A DNA stretch of 44,361 nucleotides from an uncultured Pseudokineococcus sp. (lineage in GTDB: Bacteria; Actinomycetota; Actinomycetes; Actinomycetales; Quadrisphaeraceae), in assembly GCF_947499845.1 (NCBI RefSeq), contig NZ_CANMPM010000020.1, forward strand, positions 1 to 44,361, read 5' to 3'. This document shows, piece after piece, positions 18,712-32,285 of the stretch; positions within the stretch are counted from its first letter, which is position 1, and the number at the start of each line of letters is the position of its first letter. Both the position numbers and the translations under genes were made by a program. The notes below the pieces were generated by a model. It did not search any database and was not told where the DNA came from. It saw nothing but the letters and a program-made list of their open reading frames with translations.

Positions 18712-19716
18712 GTGCTGAGGTTCGTCGTCCGCCGCCTGGCGCTCGTCGTGCCCGTGCTGCTCGGCCTCTCGGTGCTCCTCTTCGCCTGGCTGCGGGCGCT
18801 GCCCGGGGACCCGGCGCGCACGCTGCTCGGCGAGCGCGCCACGCCGGCGGCGGTCGAGCGCATCACCGAGGCCTACGGCTTCGACCGCCCCCTGCCGACG
18901 CAGTACCTCACCTACCTCGGCAAGCTGCTGACGGGCGACCTGGGGACGTCGTCGCGCACGGGCGAGCCCGTGCTCGAGAGCTTCCTCCAGCGCTTCCCCG
19001 CGACGATCGAGCTCGCGGTCGCGGCGCTGCTCGTCGCCGTCGTCCTCGGGATCCCGCTGGGCTACGTGGCGGCCCGCCGGCACGGCAGCGCCCTCGACAC
19101 GACGCTCGTCGGCGGCTCGCTGCTCGGCACGGTCATCCCGGTGTTCTTCCTCGCCTACCTGCTCAAGCTCGTCTTCGCGGTGCAGCTCGGCTGGCTGCCG
19201 ACGGCGGGCCGCCAGGACCCGCGCATCGACGCGACGCACGTGACGAACTTCTACGTGCTCGACGGTCTGCTGACGCGCGAGTGGGACGCCTCGTGGGACG
19301 CCGTCGTCCACCTCGTGCTGCCCGCGCTGGCGCTCGGGACCATCCCGCTGGCCATCATCGTGCGCATCACCCGCGCCTCGGTCCTCGAGGTGACGGGGCA
19401 GGACTACGTGCGCACGGCCGAGGCCAAGGGGCTGGCGCGCTCGCTCGTGCGCCGCCGCCACGTGCTGCGCAACGCGCTGCTGCCGGTGCTGACGACCGTG
19501 GGCCTGCAGACGGGCCTGCTGCTGTCGGGGGCCGTGCTCACCGAGACGGTCTTCGCCATCAACGGCATCGGCAGCTACCTCTTCGACTCCATCTCGACCC
19601 TGGACTACCCCGTGCTGCAGGGCTTCATCCTCTTCATCGCGCTCGTCTACGCCCTCGTCAACCTCGTCGTCGACGTCGGCTACGGCGTCATCGACCCGCG
19701 GGTGCGCGTCTCGTGA
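18712..19716 (+). CDS. Peptide ABC transporter permease, DppB/OppB type
   Basis: A 334-aa inner-membrane protein with about six transmembrane segments. It opens with the subfamily signature MLRFVVRRLALVVPVLLGLS, followed by LRALPGDPARTLLGE. The cytoplasmic EAA loop that docks the ATPase is YVRTAEAKGLARSLVRRRHVLRNALLPVL. The GTG at 18712 follows GGGAGG. Its stop overlaps the GTG of the next permease (GTGA), indicating coupled translation and equal dosage. Confidence 0.93.
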   Translation: MLRFVVRRLALVVPVLLGLSVLLFAWLRALPGDPARTLLGERATPAAVERITEAYGFDRPLPTQYLTYLGKLLTGDLGTSSRTGEPVLESFLQRFPATIELAVAALLVAVVLGIPLGYVAARRHGSALDTTLVGGSLLGTVIPVFFLAYLLKLVFAVQLGWLPTAGRQDPRIDATHVTNFYVLDGLLTREWDASWDAVVHLVLPALALGTIPLAIIVRITRASVLEVTGQDYVRTAEAKGLARSLVRRRHVLRNALLPVLTTVGLQTGLLLSGAVLTETVFAINGIGSYLFDSISTLDYPVLQGFILFIALVYALVNLVVDVGYGVIDPRVRVS

Positions 19717-20687
19717 GCGGCGTCCACCTGCCCCCGGCCGGCGGCCCTCCGGGCGCCCCGGAGGACGACCCGCCCGCCGGCACGCCGGCGGAGCTCGCGC
19801 TCGAGCCGGTCGCCGAGGACGAGCGCGGCACCAGCCTCTGGCGCGGCGCCTGGCGGCGGCTGCGCCGCGACCCCGGCGCCATCGCCGGCGCCGTCATCGT
19901 CCTGGCCTTCGCCCTCGTCGCGCTGCTGGCCCCGGTCATCGCGCCGTACGCCCCGGCGGGCGCGCAGTGGGCGAACCAGGTGACGCCCTCCTCGGTGCCC
20001 GGGCCGAGCGACGAGCACCTGCTCGGGCTCGACAGCTTCGGGTCCGACCTCTTCACGCAGCTCGTCTACGGCGCGCGGCAGTCGCTCGTCATCGGCGTCG
20101 TGTCGACGGTCATCGGGCTCGGCTTCGGCGCGGCGCTCGGCCTGCTGGCCGGGGCCTTCGGCGGCGCCGTCGACGTCGCCGTCATGCGCGTCGTCGACAT
20201 CATGCTGTCGATCCCCAGCCTGCTCCTGGCCGTCAGCGTCGCCGCCGTCATCGGCCCCAGCCCGACGGCCCTCATGATCGCCATCGGGGCCGCGCAGGTG
20301 CCGATCTTCGCCCGGCTGCTGCGCGGCTCCATGCTCGGCCAGCGCAGCAGCGACTACGTGCTGGCGGCCTCCTCGCTGGGGCTGCGACGGCGGCGCGTGG
20401 TGATGAGCCACATGCTCCCGAACTCCCTCAGCCCCGTCATCGTCCAGGGCACCCTCACGCTGGCGACGGCGATCATCGAGGTGGCGGCGCTGTCCTACCT
20501 CGGCCTCGGCGACCCGAACCCGACCGTCGCCGAGTGGGGCCGGATGCTCGTGCGGGCGCAGGACCGGCTCGCCACCGACCCGCACCTGGCGGTCCTGCCG
20601 GGCGTCTGCATCGCCGTCACCGCCCTGGGCTTCACGCTCTTCGGCGAGGCGCTGCGCGAGTCCCTCGACCCCACCTTCCGCCGATGA
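19713..20687 (+). CDS. Peptide ABC transporter permease, DppC/OppC type
   Basis: A 324-aa second permease. Residues 1-45 are a Pro-rich cytoplasmic leader, then [25 protein letters not shown] starts the OppC-like N-terminal domain. [21 protein letters not shown] is the conserved periplasmic-side block, and the EAA loop is [29 protein letters not shown]. About six membrane segments. It pairs with the DppB-type permease to form the channel. Both ends overlap neighbours by four bases (GTGA upstream, ATGA downstream). Confidence 0.93.
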   Translation: MSGVHLPPAGGPPGAPEDDPPAGTPAELALEPVAEDERGTSLWRGAWRRLRRDPGAIAGAVIVLAFALVALLAPVIAPYAPAGAQWANQVTPSSVPGPSDEHLLGLDSFGSDLFTQLVYGARQSLVIGVVSTVIGLGFGAALGLLAGAFGGAVDVAVMRVVDIMLSIPSLLLAVSVAAVIGPSPTALMIAIGAAQVPIFARLLRGSMLGQRSSDYVLAASSLGLRRRRVVMSHMLPNSLSPVIVQGTLTLATAIIEVAALSYLGLGDPNPTVAEWGRMLVRAQDRLATDPHLAVLPGVCIAVTALGFTLFGEALRESLDPTFRR

Positions 20688-21780
20688 GCCCGCACCCGCC
20701 GTCGCGCGGCGCGGGCGCCCCCGACGACCGGAGCGACGTGCCACCAGCGACCGGCGACGACCCCGTGCGGGGCGCCGCGCCCCTGCTCGAGGTCCGCGAC
20801 CTCACCGTCGACTTCCTGCGCCGGGGCAGCGAGCCCGCGCGGGCCGTCGACGGCGTCAGCCTGTCCGTCCGCCCCGGCGAGGTCATGGGCCTCGTGGGGG
20901 AGTCGGGCAGCGGGAAGTCCGTGACCTCCCTCGCCGTCATGGGGCTGCTGCCGCGGCGCTCGAGCCGCGTGGGCGGCTCCGTCCGCCTCGGCGGCACCGA
21001 GCTGCTGGGGATGGCGCCGCGGCGCCTCGCCGGGCTGCGGGGCGACCAGATGGCGATGGTCTTCCAGGACCCGATGAGCTCGCTCAACCCCGTCGTGCCG
21101 ATCGGGACCCAGGTCACCGAGGTGCTGCGCACGCACACCGACGCCGACCGGGCCGCGGCGCGCGACGAGGCCGAGGACCTGCTGCGGCGGGTCGGCATCC
21201 CCGACCCCCGACGGCGGCTGCGGGACTACCCGCACCAGCTGTCGGGCGGGATGCGCCAGCGCGCGCTCATCGCCATCGCCCTGGCCTGCAAGCCGCGGCT
21301 GCTCATCGCCGACGAGCCCACGACGGCGCTCGACGTGACCATCCAGGCGCAGGTGCTCGAGCTCCTGCGCCGGCTCGTGGGGGAGACCGGGACCGCCATG
21401 CTGCTCATCACGCACGATCTCGGCGTCGTCGCGGGCCTCTGCGACGACGTGACGGTCATGTACTCCGGCCGCGTCGTCGAGACGGCGCCGCGCCGCGAGC
21501 TCTTCGCCCGGCCGGCGCACCGCTACACCGAGGGCCTGCTCGCCTCGGTGCCGCGGCTGGACTCCTCGCGGGGGGAGCCGCTGCGGCCCATCCCGGGGAC
21601 CCCGCGCGACGTGCTGCCGTGGGCTCGGGCCTGCGCCTTCGCCCCGCGCTGCGCCCACGCCGACCGCGCGTGCGCCGACCCCGGGCTCGCCCTGGCCGGT
21701 CACCCGCGGCTGCCGGAGGAGCACCTCGCGCGCTGCGTCCACCCCGCCGTGCCCGAGGCGGCGACGACGGGGGCCGGCGC

Positions 21781-21784
<4 letters not shown>
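20684..21784 (+). CDS. Peptide ABC transporter ATPase, DppD/OppD type
   Basis: A 366-aa cytoplasmic ATPase. Walker A is GESGSGKS at 72-79, Q-loop in [13 protein letters not shown], signature LSGGMRQR, Walker [13 protein letters not shown], and the H-loop in LITHDLGVV. The C-terminal oligopeptide-transporter extension carries [19 protein letters not shown], with cysteines that in this family may bind an iron-sulfur cluster or zinc. The first 33 residues are low complexity. ATGA overlap with the permease and GTGA overlap with the next ATPase. Confidence 0.94.
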
Positions 21785-26020
<4,236 letters not shown>

Positions 26021-26082
26021 GATAGCGGCTCCGGTGCGCCCCGACCGGCGCGGGCGCCGCCGCTCGCGCCGGGAGCCCGGGT

Positions 26083-26088
26083 TACCGT
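26083..26088 (+). promoter_or_regulatory. -10 element TACCGT for arc
   Basis: It lies 25 bases before GTG 26114. A GAGGAGG Shine-Dalgarno at 26102-26108 fits that GTG and argues against the GTG at 26090. Confidence 0.45.
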
Positions 26089-26113
26089 CGTGCACGGACT
26101 CGAGGAGGCGCGC

Positions 26114-27829
26114 GTGGACAGCCACTCAGGCACCAGCCGGGACGACCAGCCGGACCCGGGGCGGGACGCCCGCGGGGACCAGCCGCCCGGGCGCACGTGG
26201 GGCGCGGCGAGCGCGTCGCGCGTCGCCGCCCTGCAGGACCAGGTGGGCGAGCTCGTGGCCCGCAACGACCGCCTCGCGCGGACCCTCGCGGACGCCCGCG
26301 ACCAGCTCGTCTCCCTGCGCGGGGAGGTCGAGCGGCTGGCGCAGCCGCCCAGCGGGTACGCCACCTACCTCGGACCGTCGGGGGAGGGCGTGGTCGACGT
26401 CGTCCAGCAGGGCCGCAAGATGCGCGTGGCCCTCAGCGCGGCGCTCGACGCCGACGCCCTGGCGCCGGGCCAGGAGGTCGAGCTCAACGAGGCCATGAAC
26501 GTCGTCGCCGTGCGCGGCTTCGAGCGCACCGGCGAGGTCGTCACCTTCAAGGAGTCCCTCGGGGAGGACCGCGCGCTCGTCGTCGTCCACGGCGACGAGG
26601 AGCGGGTCGTGCGCCTCGCCGGCCCGCTCGTCGGGACCCACCTCAAGGCGGGGGACGCGCTGACGCTCGAGCCCCGCTCGGGCTACGTGCACGAGGTCGT
26701 CCCGAAGGCCGAGGTCGAGGACCTCGTGCTCGAGGAGGTGCCCGACGTCGAGTACGCGGACATCGGCGGGCTCGCCTCGCAGATCGAGACGATCCGCGAC
26801 GCCGTCGAGCTCCCGTTCCGCCACCCCGAGCTCTTCCGCGAGCACGGGCTCAAGCCGCCGAAGGGGGTCCTGCTCTACGGCCCGCCCGGGTGCGGCAAGA
26901 CCCTCATCGCCAAGGCCGTGGCGCGCTCGCTGGCGCGACAGTCGGCCGAGCGGGACGGGCGCGAGGACACGCGTAGCTACTTCCTCAACGTCAAGGGCCC
27001 CGAGCTCCTCAACAAGTACGTGGGCGAGACCGAGCGGCACATCCGCATGATCTTCAGCCGGGCGCGCGACAAGGCGAGCGAGGGCCACCCCGTCGTCGTC
27101 TTCTTCGACGAGATGGAGTCGCTCTTCCGCACGCGCGGCTCGGGCGTGAGCTCCGACGTCGAGACGACGATCGTGCCCCAGCTGCTCGCCGAGATCGACG
27201 GGGTGGAGCGCCTCGACGACGTCATCGTCATCGGCGCCTCGAACCGCGAGGACATGATCGACCCGGCGATCCTCCGCCCCGGGCGCCTCGACGTGAAGAT
27301 CAAGATCGAGCGCCCCGACGCCGAGGGCGCCCGCGACATCTTCGCGAAGTACCTCACCGCCGACCTGCCGCTGCACCCGCAGGACCTCGCCCACCACGAC
27401 GGCGACCGCGAGGCCTGCGTGGAGGGGATGATCCGCGCGACGGTGGAGCGGATGTACTCCGAGACCGAGGAGAACCAGTTCCTCGAGGTCACCTACGCGG
27501 GCGGCGACAAGGAGGTCCTCTACTTCAAGGACTTCAACTCCGGCGCGATGGTGCAGAACATCGTCGACCGCGCCAAGAAGATGGCGATCAAGGACTTCCT
27601 CACGACCGGCGCCAAGGGCCTGCGGGTCGACCACCTGCTCGTGGCGTGCGTGGAGGAGTTCAAGGAGAACGAGGACCTGCCGAACACCACCAACCCCGAC
27701 GACTGGGCCCGCATCTCCGGGAAGAAGGGCGAGCGGATCGTCTACATCCGCACCATCGTGCAGGGCAAGAAGGGCTCCGAGGCCGGCCGCTCGATCGACA
27801 CGGTGGCGAGCCCGGGGCAGTACCTGTAG
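26114..27829 (+). CDS. arc: Proteasome-associated ATPase Arc/Mpa
   Basis: A 571-aa AAA ring ATPase that recognises Pup and unfolds pupylated proteins for the 20S core. Residues about 35-80 form the N-terminal coiled coil that captures Pup ([21 protein letters not shown]). Two OB-fold stretches follow to about 230. The AAA domain has Walker A GPPGCGKT with K262 and Walker [12 protein letters not shown], plus the arginine-finger region with [16 protein letters not shown]. The C-terminal PGQYL carries the penultimate Tyr that docks into the alpha ring. GTG start chosen by the Shine-Dalgarno sequence 5 bases upstream. Confidence 0.96.
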   Translation: MDSHSGTSRDDQPDPGRDARGDQPPGRTWGAASASRVAALQDQVGELVARNDRLARTLADARDQLVSLRGEVERLAQPPSGYATYLGPSGEGVVDVVQQGRKMRVALSAALDADALAPGQEVELNEAMNVVAVRGFERTGEVVTFKESLGEDRALVVVHGDEERVVRLAGPLVGTHLKAGDALTLEPRSGYVHEVVPKAEVEDLVLEEVPDVEYADIGGLASQIETIRDAVELPFRHPELFREHGLKPPKGVLLYGPPGCGKTLIAKAVARSLARQSAERDGREDTRSYFLNVKGPELLNKYVGETERHIRMIFSRARDKASEGHPVVVFFDEMESLFRTRGSGVSSDVETTIVPQLLAEIDGVERLDDVIVIGASNREDMIDPAILRPGRLDVKIKIERPDAEGARDIFAKYLTADLPLHPQDLAHHDGDREACVEGMIRATVERMYSETEENQFLEVTYAGGDKEVLYFKDFNSGAMVQNIVDRAKKMAIKDFLTTGAKGLRVDHLLVACVEEFKENEDLPNTTNPDDWARISGKKGERIVYIRTIVQGKKGSEAGRSIDTVASPGQYL

Positions 27830-27877
27830 CGCCCGCCCCGGCCCCGCCCGCGCCACGGCGTACGGGGGCGCGCCACC

Positions 27878-27911
27878 GCACGGCCCCCGCCCGCACGGGC
27901 GGGGGCCGTGC
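27878..27911. terminator. 16-bp hairpin between converging arc and DUF3054
   Basis: Arms 27878-27893 and 27896-27911 are exact complements, leaving a CA centre. The hairpin lies 48 bases past the arc stop and 3 bases before the DUF3054 stop, suiting a two-way terminator. Confidence 0.75.
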
Positions 27912-27914
27912 GCG

Positions 27915-28394
27915 TCAGCGGGAGGCGCGGCGGGCCGACCAGGAGGCGAGGGGGCGCCAGCCGAGCAGGAGCAGGGCGAGCACGACGACCGTCACGACGA
28001 CGAAGGACGGGGCGGCGCCCTGGCCCGTGAGCAGCCGGAGGACGACGCCGACGACGACGGCGCCCGCGAGCACGAGGACGCCGGCGGGCACGACGCGGGT
28101 GGGGTCGCGGTGCACGCGCGGCAGCGCCCACGCCAGCAGGACGCCCACCCAGAAGGGCAGCGCCGTCCCGGCGACCTGCAGCAGGCCCGTGCCCTCGACG
28201 TGGCTGGCCCGGCCGACGCCCGCGAAGACGAGGACGGCGAGGAGGTCGACGGCGAGCGCCGCGGCCGGGGGCCGGACGGGCGCGCCGCCGGGGCGCGCGC
28301 GCCCCACGACGGGCCTCGAGGGGCCGTGGCTCGAGGAGCGGAGGTCCGAAGGGCGGGGCTTGCGGGAGGGCCCGTGCGGGCGTCGCCGGCTCAC
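27915..28394 (-). CDS. DUF3054 family membrane protein
   Basis: A 159-aa protein with about four hydrophobic segments (AAALAVDLLAVLVFAGVG, LPFWVGVLLAWALP, GVLVLAGAVVVGVVLRLL, FVVVTVVVLALLLLGW), matching DUF3054, an actinobacterial integral membrane family without known function. The first 45 residues are basic. The GTG at 28394 is preceded at 7 bases by TACGGT on the minus strand, and this -10 overlaps that of dop on the other strand. It sits antiparallel inside the proteasome locus, between arc and dop. Confidence 0.82.
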   Translation of the reverse strand: MSRRRPHGPSRKPRPSDLRSSSHGPSRPVVGRARPGGAPVRPPAAALAVDLLAVLVFAGVGRASHVEGTGLLQVAGTALPFWVGVLLAWALPRVHRDPTRVVPAGVLVLAGAVVVGVVLRLLTGQGAAPSFVVVTVVVLALLLLGWRPLASWSARRASR

Positions 28395-28401
28395 GGGCCC
28401 C

Positions 28402-28411
28402 ACCGTAGGCT
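28402..28411. promoter_or_regulatory. Overlapping divergent -10 elements of dop and DUF3054
   Basis: Plus strand TAGGCT at 28406-28411 lies 8 bases before the dop ATG (28420). Minus strand TACGGT at 28407-28402 lies 7 bases before the DUF3054 GTG (28394). Both use the TA step at 28406-28407, so the two polymerases would open the same few base pairs. Confidence 0.6.
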
Positions 28412-28419
28412 CGCGCACG

Positions 28420-30096
28420 ATGAGCAGCGCCGAGGACCCCGCGAGCAGGACCCCCGACGGCGGCGGCCCGTGGGGCCGCGACGGCGGCGTGCGCCGCGTG
28501 ATGGGCCTGGAGACGGAGTTCGGGATCAGCGCGCCGGGCGAGGCGCAGGCCAACCCCATGCTCCTGTCGGGCCGGGTGGTGCACGCCTACGCGGCCCCCG
28601 ACCCGTCGTCCGGCGGCCGCGGCACCCGCTCGCGCCGGGGCACGCGCTGGGACTACGCCGACGAGGCGCCGCTGCGCGACGCGCGCGGCTTCGAGCTCGA
28701 CCGGGCCCGCGCGCACGCGAGCCAGCTCACCGACGTGCCGCCCGACGTCGCCGCCTCCCAGAGCGCGACCGCGGGGACCGGCCTGCACGTGGCCGAGGAG
28801 CTCGAGGACGCGGGGCTCGCGAACACCGTGCTCACCAACGGCGCGCGCCTGTACGTCGACCACGCCCACCCCGAGTACTCCGGCCCCGAGGTGACGACGC
28901 CGCGCGACGCGGTGCTCTGGGACCTCGCCGGCGACGAGGTGGCCCGCGAGGCCATGCGCCGGATCGCCGCCTCGCCCGGGCTCGGGGACGTCGTCCTCTA
29001 CAAGAACAACACCGACGGCAAGGGCGCCTCGTACGGCACGCACGAGAACTACCTCATGCCGCGCTCGACGCCCTTCGCCGACGTCGCGCGGGCCCTGGTG
29101 CCCTTCTTCGTCAGCCGTCAGGTCGTGACGGGCGCGGGCCGGGTCGGCCTCGGGCAGACGGGGGAGCGCAGCGGCTTCCAGCTGAGCCAGCGGGCCGACT
29201 TCTTCGAGACCGAGGTCGGCCTCGAGACGACCCTCAAGCGCCCGCTCGTCAACACCCGCGACGAGCCGCACGCGACGGCCGACCGGTGGCGGCGCCTGCA
29301 CGTCATCGTCGGCGACGCCAACCTCTCGCCCGTCGCCACCCTGCTGAAGACGGGGACGACGTCGCTCGTCCTCGCCATGGTCGAGGCGGGGGAGATGCCC
29401 GACCTCGCCCTGGCGCACCCCGTGGCCTCGGTGCGCGCCGTGAGCCACGACCCGACGCTGCGCCACCTCCTCGAGCTGCGCTCGGGGGAGCGGATGACGG
29501 CGGTCCAGCTGCAGTGGCGGCACCTGGAGGCCGCGCGCGCCTTCGTCGGGCGCCGCCAGGGCGACGCCGTCGACCCGGACACGGCCGAGGTGCTGACGCG
29601 GTGGGAGCGGGTGCTCACCGACCTCGAGGCCGACCCGATGCGCTGCGCCCGCCAGCTCGACTGGGTGGCCAAGCTGCGCCTGCTCGAGGGCTTCCGCTCC
29701 CGCGAGGACCTCACGTGGGACGCGGCGCGCCTCGCGCTCATCGACATCCAGTACGCCGACCTGCGCCCCGAGCGGGGCCTGCACGCGCGCCTCGTGGCGC
29801 GCGGGGCGGTCGAGCTTCTGCACGAGCCCACCGAGGTGGCGCGCGCCGTCGTCGCGCCGCCGGAGGACACCCGCGCCTGGTTCCGCGGCGAGTGCGTGCG
29901 CCGCTACGGCGACGAGGTGGCCGCCGCGAGCTGGGACTCGGTCATCCTCGACGTCGCCGGCCGCGCCTCGCTGCAGCGGGTGCCGATGCTCGAGCCCCTG
30001 CGCGGCACCCGGGCGACGACCGGCGCGCTGCTCGACCGCTGCGCCACGGCCGCCGAGCTCGTGCACGCCCTCACCGGGGGCCGTCCGGCGGGCTGA
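28420..30096 (+). CDS. dop: Pup deamidase/depupylase Dop
   Basis: A 558-aa carboxylate-amine-ligase-fold enzyme. It converts the C-terminal Gln of Pup to Glu and removes Pup from proteins. MGLETEFGISAPG is the ATP/Mg N-terminal block, RLYVDHAHPEYSGPE carries the nucleophilic Asp (D147), and YKNNTDGKGASYGTHENYLMPR is the ligand block. The difference from PafA is the Dop loop between the first strands, which here is longer than in mycobacterial Dop, with an added ASQSATAGTGLHVAEE stretch, and the N-terminus has about 25 extra residues. The C-terminal domain (MLEPLRGTRATTGALLD) is typical. Confidence 0.95.
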   Translation: MSSAEDPASRTPDGGGPWGRDGGVRRVMGLETEFGISAPGEAQANPMLLSGRVVHAYAAPDPSSGGRGTRSRRGTRWDYADEAPLRDARGFELDRARAHASQLTDVPPDVAASQSATAGTGLHVAEELEDAGLANTVLTNGARLYVDHAHPEYSGPEVTTPRDAVLWDLAGDEVAREAMRRIAASPGLGDVVLYKNNTDGKGASYGTHENYLMPRSTPFADVARALVPFFVSRQVVTGAGRVGLGQTGERSGFQLSQRADFFETEVGLETTLKRPLVNTRDEPHATADRWRRLHVIVGDANLSPVATLLKTGTTSLVLAMVEAGEMPDLALAHPVASVRAVSHDPTLRHLLELRSGERMTAVQLQWRHLEAARAFVGRRQGDAVDPDTAEVLTRWERVLTDLEADPMRCARQLDWVAKLRLLEGFRSREDLTWDAARLALIDIQYADLRPERGLHARLVARGAVELLHEPTEVARAVVAPPEDTRAWFRGECVRRYGDEVAAASWDSVILDVAGRASLQRVPMLEPLRGTRATTGALLDRCATAAELVHALTGGRPAG

Positions 30097-30134
30097 GGCG
30101 TCCGGGGCGCCCGCCGGCGACGTCGGGGGGCGCC

Positions 30135-30140
30135 TACCAT
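30135..30140 (+). promoter_or_regulatory. -10 element TACCAT upstream of pup
   Basis: It is part of a small inverted repeat CTACC-atcgc-GGTAG at 30134-30148. It is 73 bases before the pup ATG, so pup could be transcribed apart from dop with a GC-rich structured leader. Confidence 0.4.
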
Positions 30141-30213
30141 CGCGGTAGCCGGGCCGCCGGCGCCGCCCCGCGGGGCCGCCGGCGGGCGGGGTCCTCGAGG
30201 GGCGGGAGCAGCC

Positions 30214-30411
30214 ATGGCAGCGCAGGAGCAGCGTCAGCACGAGCGCCGCGACGACGAGCCGGAGGACGCGCCGGCGCCCGCGCCGGCCGCGTCGGCGACC
30301 ACCTCGAGCAGCGACGCGGAGGTCGACGACCTCCTCGACGAGATCGACGACGTCCTCGAGGCCAACGCCGAGACCTTCGTGCGCTCGTTCGTCCAGAAGG
30401 GCGGCCAGTAG
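30214..30411 (+). CDS. pup: Prokaryotic ubiquitin-like protein Pup
   Basis: A 65-aa intrinsically disordered modifier. The N-terminal half is charged and Ala/Pro-rich. The conserved C-terminal part [32 protein letters not shown] forms the helix bound by the Arc coiled coil. It ends in GGQ, so Dop must deamidate Q65 to Glu before PafA can join it to a lysine. Length is normal. A hairpin follows 12 bases after the stop. Confidence 0.97.
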   Translation: MAAQEQRQHERRDDEPEDAPAPAPAASATTSSSDAEVDDLLDEIDDVLEANAETFVRSFVQKGGQ

Positions 30412-30422
30412 GCGCGGCTCTC

Positions 30423-30446
30423 GACGGGCGCCCCGTGGCGCCCGTC
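30423..30446 (+). terminator. Hairpin after pup
   Basis: Arms 30423-30432 and 30437-30446 form a perfect 10-bp stem with a CCGT loop, between pup and the prcB promoter. It would separate pup transcription from prcBA. Confidence 0.65.
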
Positions 30447-30531
30447 AGGGCTGGACCCGTGGCGCCCGCGTGGCGGCCTCGCCGCGCCCGCGGGGCCGCC
30501 GGGGCGACGGGCCGCCGTCGGAGGTGCTGGC

Positions 30532-30537
30532 TAGGGT
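30532..30537 (+). promoter_or_regulatory. -10 element TAGGGT of prcB
   Basis: It lies 7 bases before GTG 30545 and 10 bases before ATG 30548; spacing favours the GTG. Confidence 0.6.
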
Positions 30538-30544
30538 CGCTCGG

Positions 30545-31402
30545 GTGATGCCAGCCACGCCCGCGCCCCAGCCCCCCGGCGGCCGGCTCCCCGCGGCCTT
30601 CCACGTGCCGGGGGCGGCCTCCTTCACCGACTTCGTGGGCAGCCACGACCCGTCGCTGCTGCCCGGGCGCCGCCCGCTGCCGCAGGGGGCGCTGCCGCCC
30701 GAGCTGGACCCGCCGCACGGCACGACCATCGTGGCGCTCACCTACCCGGGCGGCGTCGTCATGGCGGGGGACCGGCGGGCCACGGCCGGCAGCATGATCG
30801 CCCACCGGGAGATCGAGAAGGTCTTCCCCGCCGACACCCACTCGTGCGTCGGCATCGCCGGCACCGCCGGCCTGGCCGTGGAGATGGTGCGGCTCTTCCA
30901 GGTCGAGCTGGAGCACTTCGAGAAGATCGAGGGCGCGGTGCTGTCGCTCGACGGCAAGGCCAACCGGCTCTCGACCATGGTCCGCGGCAACCTCGGCCTC
31001 GCGATGCAGGGCCTCGCCGTCGTGCCCCTCTTCGCGGGCTACGACCTCGCGGGCCGGCGCGGGCGCATCTTCAGCTACGACGTCACGGGCGGGCGCTACG
31101 AGGAGCGGGGCCACCACTCCGTCGGCTCCGGGTCGGTCTTCGCGCGCGGGGCGCTGAAGAAGCTGCACCGCCCGACCCGGGGGGTCGACGAGGCGGTGGC
31201 GACCGCGCTGGAGTCGCTCCACGACGCCGCCGACGACGACTCGGCCACCGGCGGCTCCGACCTCGTCCGCGGCATCGTCCCCGTCGTCGCCGTGGTCGAC
31301 GAGGCGGGCTACCGGCGCGTGCCCGACACGCGCGTCGCCGAGGTGGTCCGCGGCGTCCTCGACGCCCGCACCGCCCAGCACGAGGAGGACCAGCGCCCAT
31401 GA
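30545..31402 (+). CDS. prcB: 20S proteasome beta subunit
   Basis: A 285-aa precursor of the catalytic beta subunit. A propeptide of 59 residues is removed at [10 protein letters not shown], exposing the nucleophile T60. The mature part holds [26 protein letters not shown], with the Asp and Lys that assist catalysis, and the [13 protein letters not shown]-type block [15 protein letters not shown]. Fourteen beta subunits form the two inner rings. Its ATGA overlap with prcA indicates coupled synthesis. Confidence 0.96.
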   Translation: MMPATPAPQPPGGRLPAAFHVPGAASFTDFVGSHDPSLLPGRRPLPQGALPPELDPPHGTTIVALTYPGGVVMAGDRRATAGSMIAHREIEKVFPADTHSCVGIAGTAGLAVEMVRLFQVELEHFEKIEGAVLSLDGKANRLSTMVRGNLGLAMQGLAVVPLFAGYDLAGRRGRIFSYDVTGGRYEERGHHSVGSGSVFARGALKKLHRPTRGVDEAVATALESLHDAADDDSATGGSDLVRGIVPVVAVVDEAGYRRVPDTRVAEVVRGVLDARTAQHEEDQRP

Positions 31403-32229
31403 CGCAGCAGTTCTACGTCTCGCCCGAGCAGGTCATGCGCGACCGGGCGGACTTCGCGCGCAAGGGCATCGCCCGGGGCCGCTCCGTGGTCGTCCTGTGC
31501 TTCGACGCCGGCATCGCCCTCGTCGCGGACAACCCGTCGCGGGCGCTGCACAAGGTCAGCGAGATCTACGACCGCATCGCCTTCGCCGCGGTCGGCAAGT
31601 ACAACGAGTTCGAGAACCTGCGCGTGGCCGGCGTCCGCTACGCCGACCTGCGCGGGTACTCCTATGACCGCGCCGACGTCACCGCCCGCGGCCTCGCCAA
31701 CGCCTACGCGCAGACCCTCGGCAGCGTCTTCACCACCGAGAGCAAGCCGCTGGAGGTGGAGATCGTCGTCGCCGAGGTCGGCGCCTCGGGCGAGGGCGAC
31801 CAGATCTACCGGCTGACCTACGACGGGTCCGTCGCCGACGAGCGCGGCGCCGTCGTCATCGGCGGCGCCGCGGACGCCCTCGCCGGGGTGCTCGCCGAGG
31901 GCTGGCGCCCCGACCTGCGGCTCGCCGACGCCCTGGCGCTGGCGCGGCGCGTCCTCGCGACCGACCCCGCCGACCCGGCCGCGGGCCCCTCCCGCGACCT
32001 GCCCGCCTCCTCGCTCGAGGTCGCGGTGCTCGAGCGCGGGCTGCCGCGGCGGTCCTTCCGGCGCGTGCAGGGCGACCTGCTCGAGCGGCTGCTGTCGGAC
32101 GACGACCCCACGGTGGACGCCCCCCGCACCCCCGACCTGCTGGCGCCCGCCGAGGCGCCGGGCCACCCGGGGCTGCCGGAGGACGCGCCGCCCGCGCCCC
32201 CGTCGGAGGCCGCCCCCGAGGAGGGGTGA
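31399..32229 (+). CDS. prcA: 20S proteasome alpha subunit
   Basis: A 276-aa outer-ring subunit. [27 protein letters not shown] is the N-terminal gate and helix H0 region, and [38 protein letters not shown] is conserved alpha-subunit sequence. No propeptide or catalytic Thr, as expected. The last 45 residues are Pro/Glu-rich and probably disordered. Rings of seven alpha subunits receive Arc through its C-terminal tail. Confidence 0.96.
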   Translation: MTQQFYVSPEQVMRDRADFARKGIARGRSVVVLCFDAGIALVADNPSRALHKVSEIYDRIAFAAVGKYNEFENLRVAGVRYADLRGYSYDRADVTARGLANAYAQTLGSVFTTESKPLEVEIVVAEVGASGEGDQIYRLTYDGSVADERGAVVIGGAADALAGVLAEGWRPDLRLADALALARRVLATDPADPAAGPSRDLPASSLEVAVLERGLPRRSFRRVQGDLLERLLSDDDPTVDAPRTPDLLAPAEAPGHPGLPEDAPPAPPSEAAPEEG

Positions 32230-32273
32230 GGGCGGACCGGCCCGACCGCCCGTCCGTCGTCGGGCCCGCGACG

Positions 32274-32279
32274 TAGGGT
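32274..32279 (+). promoter_or_regulatory. -10 element TAGGGT of pafA
   Basis: It lies 6 bases before ATG 32286, in a 56-bp spacer after prcA; leaderless arrangement. Confidence 0.6.
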
Positions 32280-32285
32280 CTCGCC

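Noticed and set aside
26090-26113. GTG at 26090 as start of arc
   Set aside because: It is one base past the -10; GAGGAGG at 26102-26108 serves the GTG at 26114.
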